A DNA stretch of 54,604 nt from Chloroflexota bacterium. Its GTDB lineage: Bacteria > Chloroflexota > Chloroflexia > Chloroflexales > Roseiflexaceae. The stretch covers positions 1 through 54,604 of the forward strand of contig JACAEQ010000010.1 of NCBI GenBank assembly GCA_013388755.1, given 5' to 3'. The notes below the pieces were generated by a model that saw only the letters and a program-made list of their open reading frames with translations, had not been told where the DNA came from and made no database searches. The position numbers were made by a program, and so were the translations under genes. Shown piece by piece: positions 17,408 to 27,900 of this stretch (the first letter of the stretch is position 1; every line of letters begins with the position of its first letter).

Positions 17408-17743
17408 GTGCCTGGACCACCCGTCTCACTTGGTTGCGCCGTGTTGCTTTCGCCCGGGATTGCCGGGCCACCGGACAGCGGCACGATCATCACGGTATTG
17501 CCGCCGTTCATTACGGCGAACGGCATGCCGCTTGCGACCGGCGGCGGCACAATCTGCCTGATGGTCAATTCGCTGACCGGCGTGCCATACCCGATGCTGA
17601 TCGGTCCATTCGGATCAAGCGGCGTGCGCGTGGCTGGCAGGCCGCTGCTGCGTGTCGGCGACGTGGTGCCGACGCCGCCCGGGATCATGACCATTCTCGG
17701 CCCGCCTGCCACCGTCGCCGTTAATGATACGTCACCGCCATAG
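17408..17743 (+). CDS. PAAR-like spike tip protein
   Basis: A 111-aa protein with a GTG start and a strong GAGGGAGG Shine-Dalgarno (17395-17402). It is Gly/Pro-rich with short hydrophobic strands and ends in GDVVPTPPGIMTILGPPATVAVNDTSPP-like sequence, consistent with a small conical PAAR-type tip that caps the spike. The classical metal-binding Cys/His set is not obvious, so it is called PAAR-like from size, composition and its place directly after the spike. Confidence 0.65.
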   Translation: MPGPPVSLGCAVLLSPGIAGPPDSGTIITVLPPFITANGMPLATGGGTICLMVNSLTGVPYPMLIGPFGSSGVRVAGRPLLRVGDVVPTPPGIMTILGPPATVAVNDTSPP

Positions 17744-17760
17744 CGCGTGAGGAGGAGCAT

Positions 17761-18213
17761 ATGCCGATCGATCCGCAACACCTCGGGCGCGACCTGTGGC
17801 TACTCGACCCGCCCGATCGGGGTGATGACCGGCGTTCCGGCGGTGACCTGCACCTGACGCTGCGCCCGTCTGGCGTGGATCTTGCGACGATCGAAGGTGT
17901 GGATAACCTGGCCCAGGCGTTATTACTGCGCTTTCTCACACCGCGCGGCGCGCTTGCAGAGCTGGGTCACCCGGAGTATGGCTCGCGGTTGTTCACGCTG
18001 ATTGGCGAACTCAACAACGAAACCAATCGCAACCGTGCCAGGCTGTATGTGCTTGAGGCGCTGAGCCAGGAACCGCGTATCGGGCGGGTGGTTGCAGTCA
18101 GTGTCACGACAAACCGTCGTGCCGCCCCGACTCGCATTGATATTGCCATCTCGGCAATTGTGGCCGAAACGGAGCAGGTGCTCAACCTGGTCTTTCCGTT
18201 TTTTCTGAGCTGA
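17761..18213 (+). CDS. Baseplate wedge protein, gp25/gpW-like
   Basis: 150 aa with a strong GAGGAGG ribosome site (17749-17755). It contains the gp25 pattern: VDNLAQALLLRFLTPRGAL, then HPEYGSRLFTLIGE, a Arg/Glu-rich helix, and the final strands ending in LNLVFPF. gp25-like proteins nucleate the first sheath ring on the baseplate. It precedes baseplate J, the order seen in P2, T4 and CIS loci. Confidence 0.85.
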   Translation: MPIDPQHLGRDLWLLDPPDRGDDRRSGGDLHLTLRPSGVDLATIEGVDNLAQALLLRFLTPRGALAELGHPEYGSRLFTLIGELNNETNRNRARLYVLEALSQEPRIGRVVAVSVTTNRRAAPTRIDIAISAIVAETEQVLNLVFPFFLS

Positions 18214-18226
18214 GCAGGAGATCGCT

Positions 18227-19708
18227 ATGACGCTTCGCACCGACCTGATCGTTCGCCCGTACCAGGAGGTCGTTGACGATGTGCTCGTCGCGATGACCGG
18301 CGGCGTCGTCAATGAGGAGTTACTCTTCGACGTGCGCGAGGCGTCGTATCCCCTCGCTCAGCCGGCACGCGATGTGCGTGGCCTGACCGGCGTGGTGGAC
18401 GATCAGCCCTACTATTTCCAGGCAGGCATTGACTGGCGGTTCGACCGTGCCCAGAACGCAGTGGTGTTCCTGGAGCGCGGCAAGAAACCTGATCGAACCT
18501 CACCGGTGTTCTATGTGGATTATTTTCTCGCGGAGGGCGCCGAGTCGCCGCTCACCGATCTGAATGTTGGCAGCGTGACACGCACAATCGCCGAGGCGAT
18601 GAGCCGCGAACTGGCGTTGCTCTATCGTCAGGTCAACCTGGCGTACCAGTCCGGCTTCATTGATCTGGCCGCGGGAACCGCGCTCGATTTCGTTGTGGCG
18701 ATTCTGGATGTGCAGCGGAAGCGCGGTGATTTCGCCCAGGGCATGGTAACCTTCTTCCGAACGGTATCCTCGCGCGGCAACATCACGGTGCCGCAGGGCA
18801 CACGGCTGATCACCGCCGATGGTGTCATCTTTGAAACTACCTCGGAACGTACCCTCCAGCGCGGCCAGGTGCGGATCGATATCCCGGTACGCGCCGCCGA
18901 GGCGTTCAAGGGTCCGGCCGGCAAGGTCGAAGCCAGTACGATTACCTCGTTGATCGTCCCGGTTGAAGGGATCGAGCGGGTCACCAACTTCGATCCGACG
19001 CAATTCGGCGGCCCGGATGAATCCGATGCCGATCTGCGGGCGCGGGCGAAGGCGAAACTGCGCGCGCTCAGTCTGTGCACGGTTGACGCCCTGCTCGACG
19101 CTGCACGCGAGGCTGGCGCCGCCAATGCCGAAGTGGTCGATCCCATGACGCCAGCCGAAACGCCTGAAAAGTGGACCGATCCCGGTACGGTCGTTATGGT
19201 CGTGGAGGTCGATCCATTGCGCTTCGACGGCGTCCGGGCGCTGGTGAACGCTCGCCGCGCCGCCGGGGTCGCGGTGCGCCTGGTGGCGCGCTATGTCTTC
19301 ATCCACCCGCGGTTGAGGGTGGCGCTGCGCCGGAACCTGACCCAGGCCGGCCGCGACCAGGTCAGGCTGGACATGATTGCCGCCATGACCGGTTTTGTCG
19401 CCGGCCTTGGCAGCGGCATGCCGGTGCCGCTCACGCGGCCCGCGCCGGAACGTGGCATCCTGGAGGTCATTGCCGAGTTGCCCGATGTGCGTAGCGCCGA
19501 ACTGGCCGACTTGCTGGTCTGGCGCACTGTGGTGGAACGGGATGATCAGATCGGCCAGCGCCTGCCGGCTCCGGAGTTGATTGTCGGCGCGGATGGTACG
19601 CCAGTCTCGCCCGATCACCCGGAGCTTGCCACGCAGGTGATGATCGATGCCCGGTTCTGGCCGGTCATCGAGGTCGAGCCAGCCGATATTCAGCTTCTGG
19701 AGCCTTGA
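18227..19708 (+). CDS. Baseplate J family protein
   Basis: 493 aa, with AGGAG 8-9 nt upstream of the ATG. The central portion carries the baseplate J signature: VTFFRTVSSRGNITVPQGT, then an FKGPAGKVEASTITSL block, then GGPDESDADLRARAKAKL. The N-terminal ~130 residues resemble the region that binds gp25. The C-terminal domain (LRVALRRNLTQAGRDQVR...) matches the long J proteins of myoviruses and CIS. J and I proteins assemble the wedges around the hub. Confidence 0.88.
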   Translation: MTLRTDLIVRPYQEVVDDVLVAMTGGVVNEELLFDVREASYPLAQPARDVRGLTGVVDDQPYYFQAGIDWRFDRAQNAVVFLERGKKPDRTSPVFYVDYFLAEGAESPLTDLNVGSVTRTIAEAMSRELALLYRQVNLAYQSGFIDLAAGTALDFVVAILDVQRKRGDFAQGMVTFFRTVSSRGNITVPQGTRLITADGVIFETTSERTLQRGQVRIDIPVRAAEAFKGPAGKVEASTITSLIVPVEGIERVTNFDPTQFGGPDESDADLRARAKAKLRALSLCTVDALLDAAREAGAANAEVVDPMTPAETPEKWTDPGTVVMVVEVDPLRFDGVRALVNARRAAGVAVRLVARYVFIHPRLRVALRRNLTQAGRDQVRLDMIAAMTGFVAGLGSGMPVPLTRPAPERGILEVIAELPDVRSAELADLLVWRTVVERDDQIGQRLPAPELIVGADGTPVSPDHPELATQVMIDARFWPVIEVEPADIQLLEP

Positions 19709-19709
19709 T

Positions 19710-22700
19710 GTGGGAAAGACACAGCGCATCCTGAGTTATTTGCCGCCGCTCTACCGCCGGTTGCCGGGCCAGTCGCCACTCTACAGCGTCGTGGATGGTG
19801 TCGGGCGCTGGCTGCAGGAGGCCGACAGTCTGCTCTACGAGGTGATGCGGGCGCACTGGGTGGACTTTGCCGATCAGGGGCGGTCCAGCATCCGCGACCT
19901 GGCCAACCTGGCGGCATTGTACGATCTCGTACCGCGTGACGATGAGGATGTCGAAACGTTTCGCATTCATCTGAAGCACTATGTGCGCACGTTTCTCGCA
20001 GGATCGGCGACGGTCGGCGGGGTGATCCGGCTTGCGGCCGCAACCCTGGCATTGTCGGTCGAGGCTGACCTTGAGCCGCATGCCGGTGATCCACCGTTCC
20101 TGGTTGACCGGGTTCCTGCCGGTGATGATGCTGCATTCCGCTTGCTCGGCTTCCGTGGCGGTATCGCGCGCGGTACGCCAGCAACGCCGGCGCGGCTCGC
20201 AGGCGCGCGCGATCTCGCTGCAGGGGTGAGCCTTGCCGGCGGCAGCATGCTCCAGGTTGGTGTGGATGGCGATATCATCGCAACCGTTGATGTGGCCGGC
20301 GATGCGCCACGTGCGACCGTGTGGGATGTTGCCCGGCGTCTGAATGCCGGCCTTGGGCTGCCAGTGGCGGCACACGATGGCCATACCCTGACGCTGACCG
20401 CCCGCGAGGCCGGCCCGGAGAGCGAAATCGCGATCGGCGCTCCCGACGGTGATGCCGCCGATGCATTGCTTGGCCTCGCGCCGCAACGCTATCGTGGCGC
20501 GGATGCCGCTCCTGCGCGCATCATCGGTACACGCGACCACGCGCCCGGCGGCGGCATGCCGCTGGTGAACCTCAGCCGGACACGCCTGCTCCGCATCGCC
20601 ATTGATGGTCGCCCGCCGGTTGAAGTGGACGTGGCAGGCGATGATCCCGCCGTGACGCCGCTAGACACGGTATGCGACCGGATCAACACGGCGCTTGGTG
20701 CAACAGTGGCGCGCCATGACGGGCACCGCTTGATTCTGGCCTCGCCCACTGCCGGAACCGGCGGGCGGATTGATCTGCACCCTGCGCCTGCCGCCGATGC
20801 GCGTGAGACGCTCCTTGGTTCGCTGGCACGCCGTTCCGCTCGCGGAGTGGATGCTACGCCCGCGCGCCTGGCCGGTCGCGCCGACCTGCGGCTGGGAGTG
20901 GATCTCAGCCGGCGGAGCCTGCTGCGGCTCCGCTTCGATGGCGGTGAGGCGCTCGAGATCGATTGTGCCGGCGACCAGCCCGATGCGACAAGCCTCGGCG
21001 AGATCGTGACGCGGATCAATGCCGTTGTTGGTAGCGAAGTTGCCAGCGAAAATGGCCGCCAGGTGACGATCGTGTCGCCAACCTCCGGTGCGAGTGGATC
21101 GGTTCAGGTCGTACGCTCAACTGATCCTGAGCGTGATGCTGCCGAGATCATCCTCGGCGTTGCACCGCGTTCCTACCGCGGCCTGCCGCCAACCGGCGCT
21201 CGCCTGGAAGGGCTGGCCATCCTTGAGGAGCCGCTCGATCTGCGAGTGTTGCGCCGGCTCTGGATTGCCGTTGATGGCGCATCGCCGATCGCCATTGATG
21301 TCGCTGGCGTGGACCCGGCGCGCACGACCATTCAGGAGGTGATCGACCGGATCAATGCTGCGGCTGCAACCACGATTGCCTCTCGCACACCCGATCAGCG
21401 TATCGTTCTCCAGTCGCCGACCAGCGGCGCCGCGAGCGCGATCGAGGTGCGCGCTCCGGAGACCGGCACCCGTCGCTATTTCTATAGCCGGGGCCGGGTT
21501 CGTGAGGATGCGGCAACCGTCCTCTTCGGTGTGGCCGGCGCGCACGTGACGGGCCGGTTGCCGCAACCGGCCCGTCTTACCGGGACAGCCGACCTCTCGC
21601 GCGGCGTAGATCTGCGCGTGACCCACACACTACGGATCCAGGTTGATGATCGCGATCCGGTTGATGTTCGGGTCGCGAACCCGGAACGGCCGCTGGTGAC
21701 CCTGCTGGCGCAGACGCCGGGCCGCCCGGATCACTGGACAATCGTCAAAGCGATCAATGATGCGCTCGGCGCGCCGGTGGCGTCGGAACGCGATGGCAGG
21801 CTGGTACTGATCTCCCCTGCCGAAGGTCCGCAGGGGCGAATCGTTATCGGCGCGAGCACCGCAAGCGATGCGGGGATGCTCTTGCTGGGTCTCCCTGCGG
21901 GAACGCAGGCCACAGGTACTCCGGCCGAGCAGGTACGTTTTGTCGGCATGGCGGATCTGTCGCGCGGCCTGGATGTGACCACAATGTTTCGCCTGCGCGT
22001 CGCGCTTGATGGCGGGCCGCTGGTCGAGATCGATCTTCGTACGGTTGTGCCGGAGGGCGCGCCACCGCTGCTCACCCCCGCGCAGGTCGCCGACGCGCTC
22101 AACCTGGCGCTGGGCGCCGGCGTCGCCGGCCACGACGGCAGGTATGTCATCCTGACATCGCGGAATCGTGGGCACACGAGCAGGCTCCGGATCGAACCGG
22201 CCCCTGCGGACGATGCGACTGCGGCCGTCTTCGGTATTGCTGAAACGCGCGAGTACCAGGGGCACGATGCAACCGGCGCCACGCTCATCGCTACCGTGCG
22301 TCATGACGCGCCGCTGGATCTGCGTGAACGGCGCTGGCTCAAATTGACGATTGACGGCACCATGCAAGAGGTTGATTGCGCTGGCGCCATCCCGGAGACG
22401 ACGACCCTCGGCCAGGCGGCGGACCGGATCAATGCTGCGTTCAGGCGTGCTGTGGCTGGCGTCGCCGATGACCGGCTGTTCCTCTCCGGTGCCAGCCATG
22501 TCATCCTGGGCGAATCCACCGCTGCCGATGCGAGCCGGGCGCTGCTTGGCGACGCGCCGCGAACGGCGTGTGGAGTGGCAGGCGCACCTGCCGTCCTGGC
22601 GAGTCTTGTGCTCAACCGACCGGTTGATCTGAGCGCCCGCTCGGTCGTACGCCTGCGGCGAGATGGCGGCGATGCGCGTGATGTTGATATTGCCGGCGAA

Positions 22701-23963
22701 AATCCGGCGCGCACGTTCCCGGATGAGATCGCCGCAGCGATCAATGCCGTGTTTCCTGGTCTCGCCGCCGTGACCGGGCGACAGGTGATGCTGACGGCTG
22801 ATCGCTCGGTTGAGGTGGTGCCGTTACGCTACTTCACCCTGTTCGAGCATCTGCCGGTCGAAGTGCGCACCGATCCCGCGCCACTGCGCAATGGCGCGCG
22901 CTGGTCGGTTTACAATGCCAGCGTGAAGGATGAACCTGCTGAATGGGTCCTGACAAGCATCAGCGGTATCGATCGCCCGCGCCTGACACATCTGAGTGCC
23001 GGCGCATGGTTACAGGTGAACGCCGTCGTACCGCCCGGTATGACCCTCCATGTCCGTTTTGACGACGATGATCGCCCGCACGCGCGGGTTGAGGCGCCGG
23101 GGCGAATCACACGCGACCTGAGCGCAGCGGTCGAGGTGCATGGCGGCACCGCTGCGCTCATCCTGCCGGCCGGGCGCTCCGAATGGCTCTACAGCGACTG
23201 CTATGGCGATCGCTTTGATGCTGCCTTTTATGGGCAGCGGCGCAGACGGTTGTTACGGCCTACGGCAGTGCCGGCGCGGTTCGCCGGTGGTGATGCCTGT
23301 CACGCGCCGGGGGTCTTCAATCTGAGCCGTTTCTACGATGAGCGGTTGCCCGGGACCGAGAGCGTTTATGGCACGGCGCTTACACCGCCGACGCATGCAA
23401 CCTCGGTATTTGTCCATCAGATCCATCAGGCCGGCCGCTTCGAACTCCAGTTGCCGTCCGATCTACCACCCCATTTCGGCGGGCGGTTCAACGAGGCGCG
23501 TTTTGCGGAACGCCATGTTGATGATCTCCCCGTTGCAGACTATGTCATTCGCGAGGCAACGTTCGACATGCGCGGCGATCCGAGCAGCCTGACCGCGCAG
23601 ATGGATGCCCGGCCTGGCCCGGTGGTGGCCGAAGTGCGGGTAGAACTTGAGCCGGGTGTGCCGGTGTACGACGTCCCCTTCAGCGGTGACCGTCCGCTGA
23701 CCGGCGGAGATCGTCAGCACAGGGCGCGCGCTTATCTCCGCCGGCAGGGGGTGGATGGCGTGGTCGAACTTACGGCGGTGGCGCCGGGTGCGTGGGGGAA
23801 CCTGTTGCGCATCGCCGTACGCGACTCCGAAACACCCGGCGCATATGACGTCACAATCGTCTATACCGGCAAGGATGTCTTTGAGAATGCGCGCCAGAAG
23901 GTCGCCGAGCAGCTCGCTACTGCGCGGGCGGCAGGCATCCTGGCGCAGGTCACGCGCCGCTAA
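19710..23963 (+). CDS. Giant baseplate I-like protein with hook-IN-like repeats
   Basis: 1417 aa with a GTG start at 19710, one base after the J stop codon; an upstream start would run far into the J gene. Residues 1-125 resemble the I/Afp12-type wedge protein (YLPPLYRRLPGQSPLYSV, then LANLAALYDLVPRDDED). Residues ~165-1040 consist of eight tandem units of ~105-120 aa. Residues ~1040-1280 form beta-rich domains. The last ~75 residues (VVELTAVAPGAWGNLLRIAV, then YTGKDVFENARQK) recall a domain of tail sheath proteins. Typical I proteins are under 250 aa, so this is a large expansion, perhaps forming baseplate cage or arm structures. Confidence 0.7.
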   Translation: MGKTQRILSYLPPLYRRLPGQSPLYSVVDGVGRWLQEADSLLYEVMRAHWVDFADQGRSSIRDLANLAALYDLVPRDDEDVETFRIHLKHYVRTFLAGSATVGGVIRLAAATLALSVEADLEPHAGDPPFLVDRVPAGDDAAFRLLGFRGGIARGTPATPARLAGARDLAAGVSLAGGSMLQVGVDGDIIATVDVAGDAPRATVWDVARRLNAGLGLPVAAHDGHTLTLTAREAGPESEIAIGAPDGDAADALLGLAPQRYRGADAAPARIIGTRDHAPGGGMPLVNLSRTRLLRIAIDGRPPVEVDVAGDDPAVTPLDTVCDRINTALGATVARHDGHRLILASPTAGTGGRIDLHPAPAADARETLLGSLARRSARGVDATPARLAGRADLRLGVDLSRRSLLRLRFDGGEALEIDCAGDQPDATSLGEIVTRINAVVGSEVASENGRQVTIVSPTSGASGSVQVVRSTDPERDAAEIILGVAPRSYRGLPPTGARLEGLAILEEPLDLRVLRRLWIAVDGASPIAIDVAGVDPARTTIQEVIDRINAAAATTIASRTPDQRIVLQSPTSGAASAIEVRAPETGTRRYFYSRGRVREDAATVLFGVAGAHVTGRLPQPARLTGTADLSRGVDLRVTHTLRIQVDDRDPVDVRVANPERPLVTLLAQTPGRPDHWTIVKAINDALGAPVASERDGRLVLISPAEGPQGRIVIGASTASDAGMLLLGLPAGTQATGTPAEQVRFVGMADLSRGLDVTTMFRLRVALDGGPLVEIDLRTVVPEGAPPLLTPAQVADALNLALGAGVAGHDGRYVILTSRNRGHTSRLRIEPAPADDATAAVFGIAETREYQGHDATGATLIATVRHDAPLDLRERRWLKLTIDGTMQEVDCAGAIPETTTLGQAADRINAAFRRAVAGVADDRLFLSGASHVILGESTAADASRALLGDAPRTACGVAGAPAVLASLVLNRPVDLSARSVVRLRRDGGDARDVDIAGENPARTFPDEIAAAINAVFPGLAAVTGRQVMLTADRSVEVVPLRYFTLFEHLPVEVRTDPAPLRNGARWSVYNASVKDEPAEWVLTSISGIDRPRLTHLSAGAWLQVNAVVPPGMTLHVRFDDDDRPHARVEAPGRITRDLSAAVEVHGGTAALILPAGRSEWLYSDCYGDRFDAAFYGQRRRRLLRPTAVPARFAGGDACHAPGVFNLSRFYDERLPGTESVYGTALTPPTHATSVFVHQIHQAGRFELQLPSDLPPHFGGRFNEARFAERHVDDLPVADYVIREATFDMRGDPSSLTAQMDARPGPVVAEVRVELEPGVPVYDVPFSGDRPLTGGDRQHRARAYLRRQGVDGVVELTAVAPGAWGNLLRIAVRDSETPGAYDVTIVYTGKDVFENARQKVAEQLATARAAGILAQVTRR
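20200..22827 (+). repeat. Eight tandem protein repeats (~109 aa each) in the baseplate protein
   Basis: Each unit follows the order: aDLs-GVDL, a hydrophobic strand ending in DG, a VDVAG-x-x-P segment, TTL-x-E(I/V)-x-RINAALG, VA-x-x-G-R-x-L-x-SPTSGA, a beta strand, then DA-x-x-LLG and Y-x-G. The pattern of a strand, a short helix with IN(A), and a strand resembles the flagellar hook-IN motif of FliD-type proteins. Units five and six carry short insertions and unit eight is shortened. Confidence 0.7.
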
Positions 23964-23985
23964 TTGCGTATTAAGGAGGATCACC

Positions 23986-24942
23986 GTGACTCAGCCAGCC
24001 AGTCAGAAACCGTATATCGAGGTCAAGCCCGGCGACCTGATCACCGCCGAGAGCTGGAACGAACTGCAACAGCACATCCGCGCCGATCTGGCGGCGAATG
24101 CCGAAGCCGATGCGCGCAACGTCGCCGAGCTGAAAGAGCAGATCGCGAACGTGGATGCGCCGAAGTTCGGTGGACGCACCCCCGACGACTGGACCAATGA
24201 TCTGGACAAACGCTACATCAAGCGTGATGAACCCCAGGCTGCAGGGCAGTACCATCGCTATTTCAAACAACTCAATCGTACCGTGGTCGTGAACGGCCAG
24301 AACCGGATTGAACCGGCGGTGATCACTCACAATCTCTGCCGCTTTCCACTGGTAGACGTTTACCGGTTAATGCCACTCTTCAGCTTTACCAACGTTGATG
24401 GAACGGAACGAGAGATCGGCCGGGAAGAACAGACACGCCTCGGCTTGCCAGATAACTGGAAGACCGTCAAGTTCCTGGTCTACTACGCCAGCAAGCGTGA
24501 TCCGATCTCTGATCTGCTCTACACCGAGGCGCCGGGTGACCGCTTCTACTGGGGTGATCCGCTTACCCTGCATCTCGACCAGTTTGGCGTGCGCCCGACG
24601 CCGACGCAGGCCTTCGACGATCTGTTGAACGACCTGTGGGGCAACATGTTCGACCCCGGCAACGAACAGGATCAATTCGATCGTGATGCGTACGGCAATT
24701 CACCCTATACGCAGAACTGGATCGAGAAGGATGGCGTCACCGTCGGCGATCTGATGAAGCGCGGCCAGTGGCCGGATCTGCGCGTGGCTGTACGGCCGCA
24801 GCAGATGCCGATCACTGCCGAGCCGGTTGCGATTGGTGACCGCCAGGTTGCGCCACGGGTCAGCGTGTTCCATATCAGCCAGAACGCAATCGAGATCCAC
24901 GCCTCGAGCGCCGTGGAATTGATGGTATTGATTCGCACCTAG
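23986..24942 (+). CDS. Putative tail fibre/collar protein
   Basis: 318 aa with a GTG start and the strongest Shine-Dalgarno of the operon (TTAAGGAGG). The start VKPGDLITAESWNELQQHI is like that of short fibre or fibre-attachment proteins in CIS loci. Residues ~25-55 form a helix that could trimerise. A GQNRIEPAVITHNLCRFPLVDVY block follows. The C-terminal half is beta-rich and aromatic and ends AVELMVLIRT. Position between the baseplate proteins and the giant fibre supports a fibre or fibre-adaptor role. No diagnostic receptor-binding domain is identified. Confidence 0.55.
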   Translation: MTQPASQKPYIEVKPGDLITAESWNELQQHIRADLAANAEADARNVAELKEQIANVDAPKFGGRTPDDWTNDLDKRYIKRDEPQAAGQYHRYFKQLNRTVVVNGQNRIEPAVITHNLCRFPLVDVYRLMPLFSFTNVDGTEREIGREEQTRLGLPDNWKTVKFLVYYASKRDPISDLLYTEAPGDRFYWGDPLTLHLDQFGVRPTPTQAFDDLLNDLWGNMFDPGNEQDQFDRDAYGNSPYTQNWIEKDGVTVGDLMKRGQWPDLRVAVRPQQMPITAEPVAIGDRQVAPRVSVFHISQNAIEIHASSAVELMVLIRT

Positions 24943-24979
24943 AAAGACATCTGCCCGGCTTCAGAAGGATGAGGCGCGC

Positions 24980-27900
24980 ATGCAATTGATCACTTCTTTC
25001 CATGGCGACGAGCTGCTCTTCGAGGGCGATCTGCCGCTGACGCTGCGCGCCATTCCGGTCGGCGCGCGGATCAGGCGCGCCCGGGCCAGCCTCGCTCCGG
25101 CCGTGCCGGGCGCCGGTACGCCGAACACCCTCTTCCACGAGACGATCACTGTCTCGGGTGGGCGCGGCGATTTCGGTGTGCTGGCACGCTCCGAGGGTGA
25201 CGCGGCAATCATCGACTTTGGCGCGCGGCGCAATGTTGAGTTGATTGCCGGCGCCAACCTGGGATCGCGTGTTCGCCTGCATCTTGATGTTGGTGGTGCA
25301 TGGCTGCTGGTAAATCAGAATGGCGTACCGGTCTCAGGTAATGCGACCTCTATTGTGGTTCCAGTTGGCGCCGAGGGGCTTGCTCTGCCGGCAATCTCTG
25401 CCAGCCGGCTGCGTGTTGAGCAGACTGCTGCCGACGCCGTCCTGCCGGCCATCGAGATCCAGTCGGTGCGTTTGCTCACCTATCCTTCGAACCTGGTGTT
25501 GCGGCTCGGGACGCTCGGCCCGGTCTGGTTCCAGGTTGGCGACCTGCGGGAACCGGTCACAACGCCCGATTTTAGCGCCATCCTGCAGGCATATCTCGAT
25601 CGCTCCGGCATGACGGAGGGGATCGTCGAAGTGCCGTTTGTGTTGCATTCCGACACTCTGGCGCGTCTGCGCGTGACGCTCGATATTGACTACTTCTTCA
25701 CCCGGCCCATGCTCGACAGAGTCAACGAGATTGCTCTGTCGTTCGATGTTGGCGCGGTTCCGGTGTCCCAGCCGGCGCAGGTGGCGGCGTTGCTGCCGCT
25801 GAATGCGCGTGTCCTTCCCACGGTGACGACTGCGCAGGTCACCGGGCGATTTGCGCCTGGCCGCGTCTTTCATGGCCTGCTGAAAACCGGCCCGGCCACA
25901 GCGACCGCGCGTATTGATCCGCAGCACTCGTATGCAATCGGTGTTGAGCTTGAAGCGGCCCGCGCTGCAACCGCCATCGATCTCCAGGTGGAGTCGGTCA
26001 GCCCGGCTGCGGTGCTGCTGGTCACACTGCAGGAAGATGTTGGCGGTAAGCCATGGGGACCGTCGCTCCTTCCCGAACCGATCCGTGTCGCACTGACTCG
26101 CCCGGCGGCTGGTGGGGTTTCGTGGGCCAGCGCGCCGCTGGCTGAACCCTTCACTTTTGCAGCGACTCGCCGGTACTGGCTGATCGTCAACATTGCCGAG
26201 GGTGAGGTGGACCTCGCTGTGGATCTGGCCTCGGGCCGGCCACCACTCCTCGTCACGCGCGATAACGGCCTTTCCTGGCGCAGTTTCACCCATGATCGGA
26301 TTGGCGGGCCATGCGCCGGGCGATATCGCCTGCGCGATACGCCACGCGCCTATCGCCAGCCGATCAGCCTCGAAGTTGCAGGACACCCCGTGTCGCTCGC
26401 GGCATATGACGCGCTCGGAAAGGTTGACTTCCGCATTGATCTGCCGGCATTCGCGGCTGCGTTCAATGATGCGCTCGACGATGCCGCCGGGCAGCAGGCG
26501 ACACTCACAGAATGTATTGTTGATGGGGCCTTCGCGCGCTGGGCGCGCATCGAGCGGCATGGCACCCGACCTGCGGCGTATGTGCCGGCGCCGGCGCTGG
26601 CGCAACTTCTGGGTGACCGCCAGAACCTGGCAGGAACATTGGTCCTGCAGTCGTCACCGCTGGTCGTTGTCGCCCCGGACGCCTCGCGCGGCTTTATTGT
26701 CGGCGCGCTGCGTGTCGAAACCGGTGAACTGTCACGTCTGGTACCGCAGGTGGATCTCCTGGTGAACGATAACCAGCCACACCTGGCAGGCCCGATCGTA
26801 CTTGACGAAGCCGATGGCGGCGCAGGCGGCGCACCCGTTAGCCTGGCGCTTGCGCCTGATGGCCGGTCGTTATATGTACTCATCCTGCGTGATAATGATG
26901 GCATCGTGCCGGTGATCCAGAAGGTTGACGCCATGCGTGGCGAGGCGCTGGAGCGCCATGCGCTGCCGCGTATGATGTTTCAGGCGTCGTTTCACCTGGC
27001 CGCCGACCCGCGTTGTCGCTATGTGTACATGGCGTCGCACCAGGCGCCGCTGGCCACGAACAATCAGCCCTTTCCGGTATTGATCCGTATGCGCGCGGAT
27101 AGCCTTGCGATTGTCGGCGAGAATGATCCATTGACCGGCCAGCCCGCACCGGCGCCAATCGATAAGTTGCGGCTTGCTCCGCTTCAGCCGGCGCCGGGGA
27201 AGGACACGCGCCCGACCGCATTGATCGTCTCGGCTGATGGGCAACGGGCGTACGTTGCAAGCCACAGTGGCATCCAGGTCGTGGATCTGGACGCCTGGCG
27301 CTGGATGGGATACGCCTGGCATGATCCATCCGCATCTATCCTGGTAGGGCTGGCGCTCAGCGCCGATGGCGCCCGGATGTATGCGATCATCGAGACCAGT
27401 GATAACCGCGAGAAGTCGCTGCGACGCGAGTTGCTGGTACTCGACACCGCCGCGCTCGACATGGTGGCCGCCGGGCAGCCATTCGAGCGGGCGATTCTGC
27501 GCCGGGAGGCTCTGCCGTATGGTCCTGCGCAACCAGGCCGTGGCACGGCTCATGCCCCACGCCGTGAGATCTTCTGGTTGCAGGCTGCCGTGACGCCTGA
27601 CAATACCCGCTTGCTGTTTGTCGATCCATTCAGATCGCGCGTCGAGGTGGTGGATACTGAGACGTATCATGTGCTCGACGCGGCGATCGTGCCCGATCTG
27701 CCGTTTGCCCTGGCTGTGACCGCTGAGAGTCGCCGGGCACTGGTACTCAATGGCCGTCAGGAACCGGATCGGTCAATCAGTGCCGGCGTTCGGGTGATCG
27801 AACTGGATAGCTGGACGCCCGTCGCCTGGGCGTTGAGTGGCGGGCGGGTCGCCCCAACCTGCATTCCTGGCGTCGCTGCGCCATCGGCGCGCATCGGCCA

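Noticed and set aside
18500-19729. Antisense frame (409 aa) opposite baseplate J
   Set aside because: Shadow of the baseplate J coding sequence.
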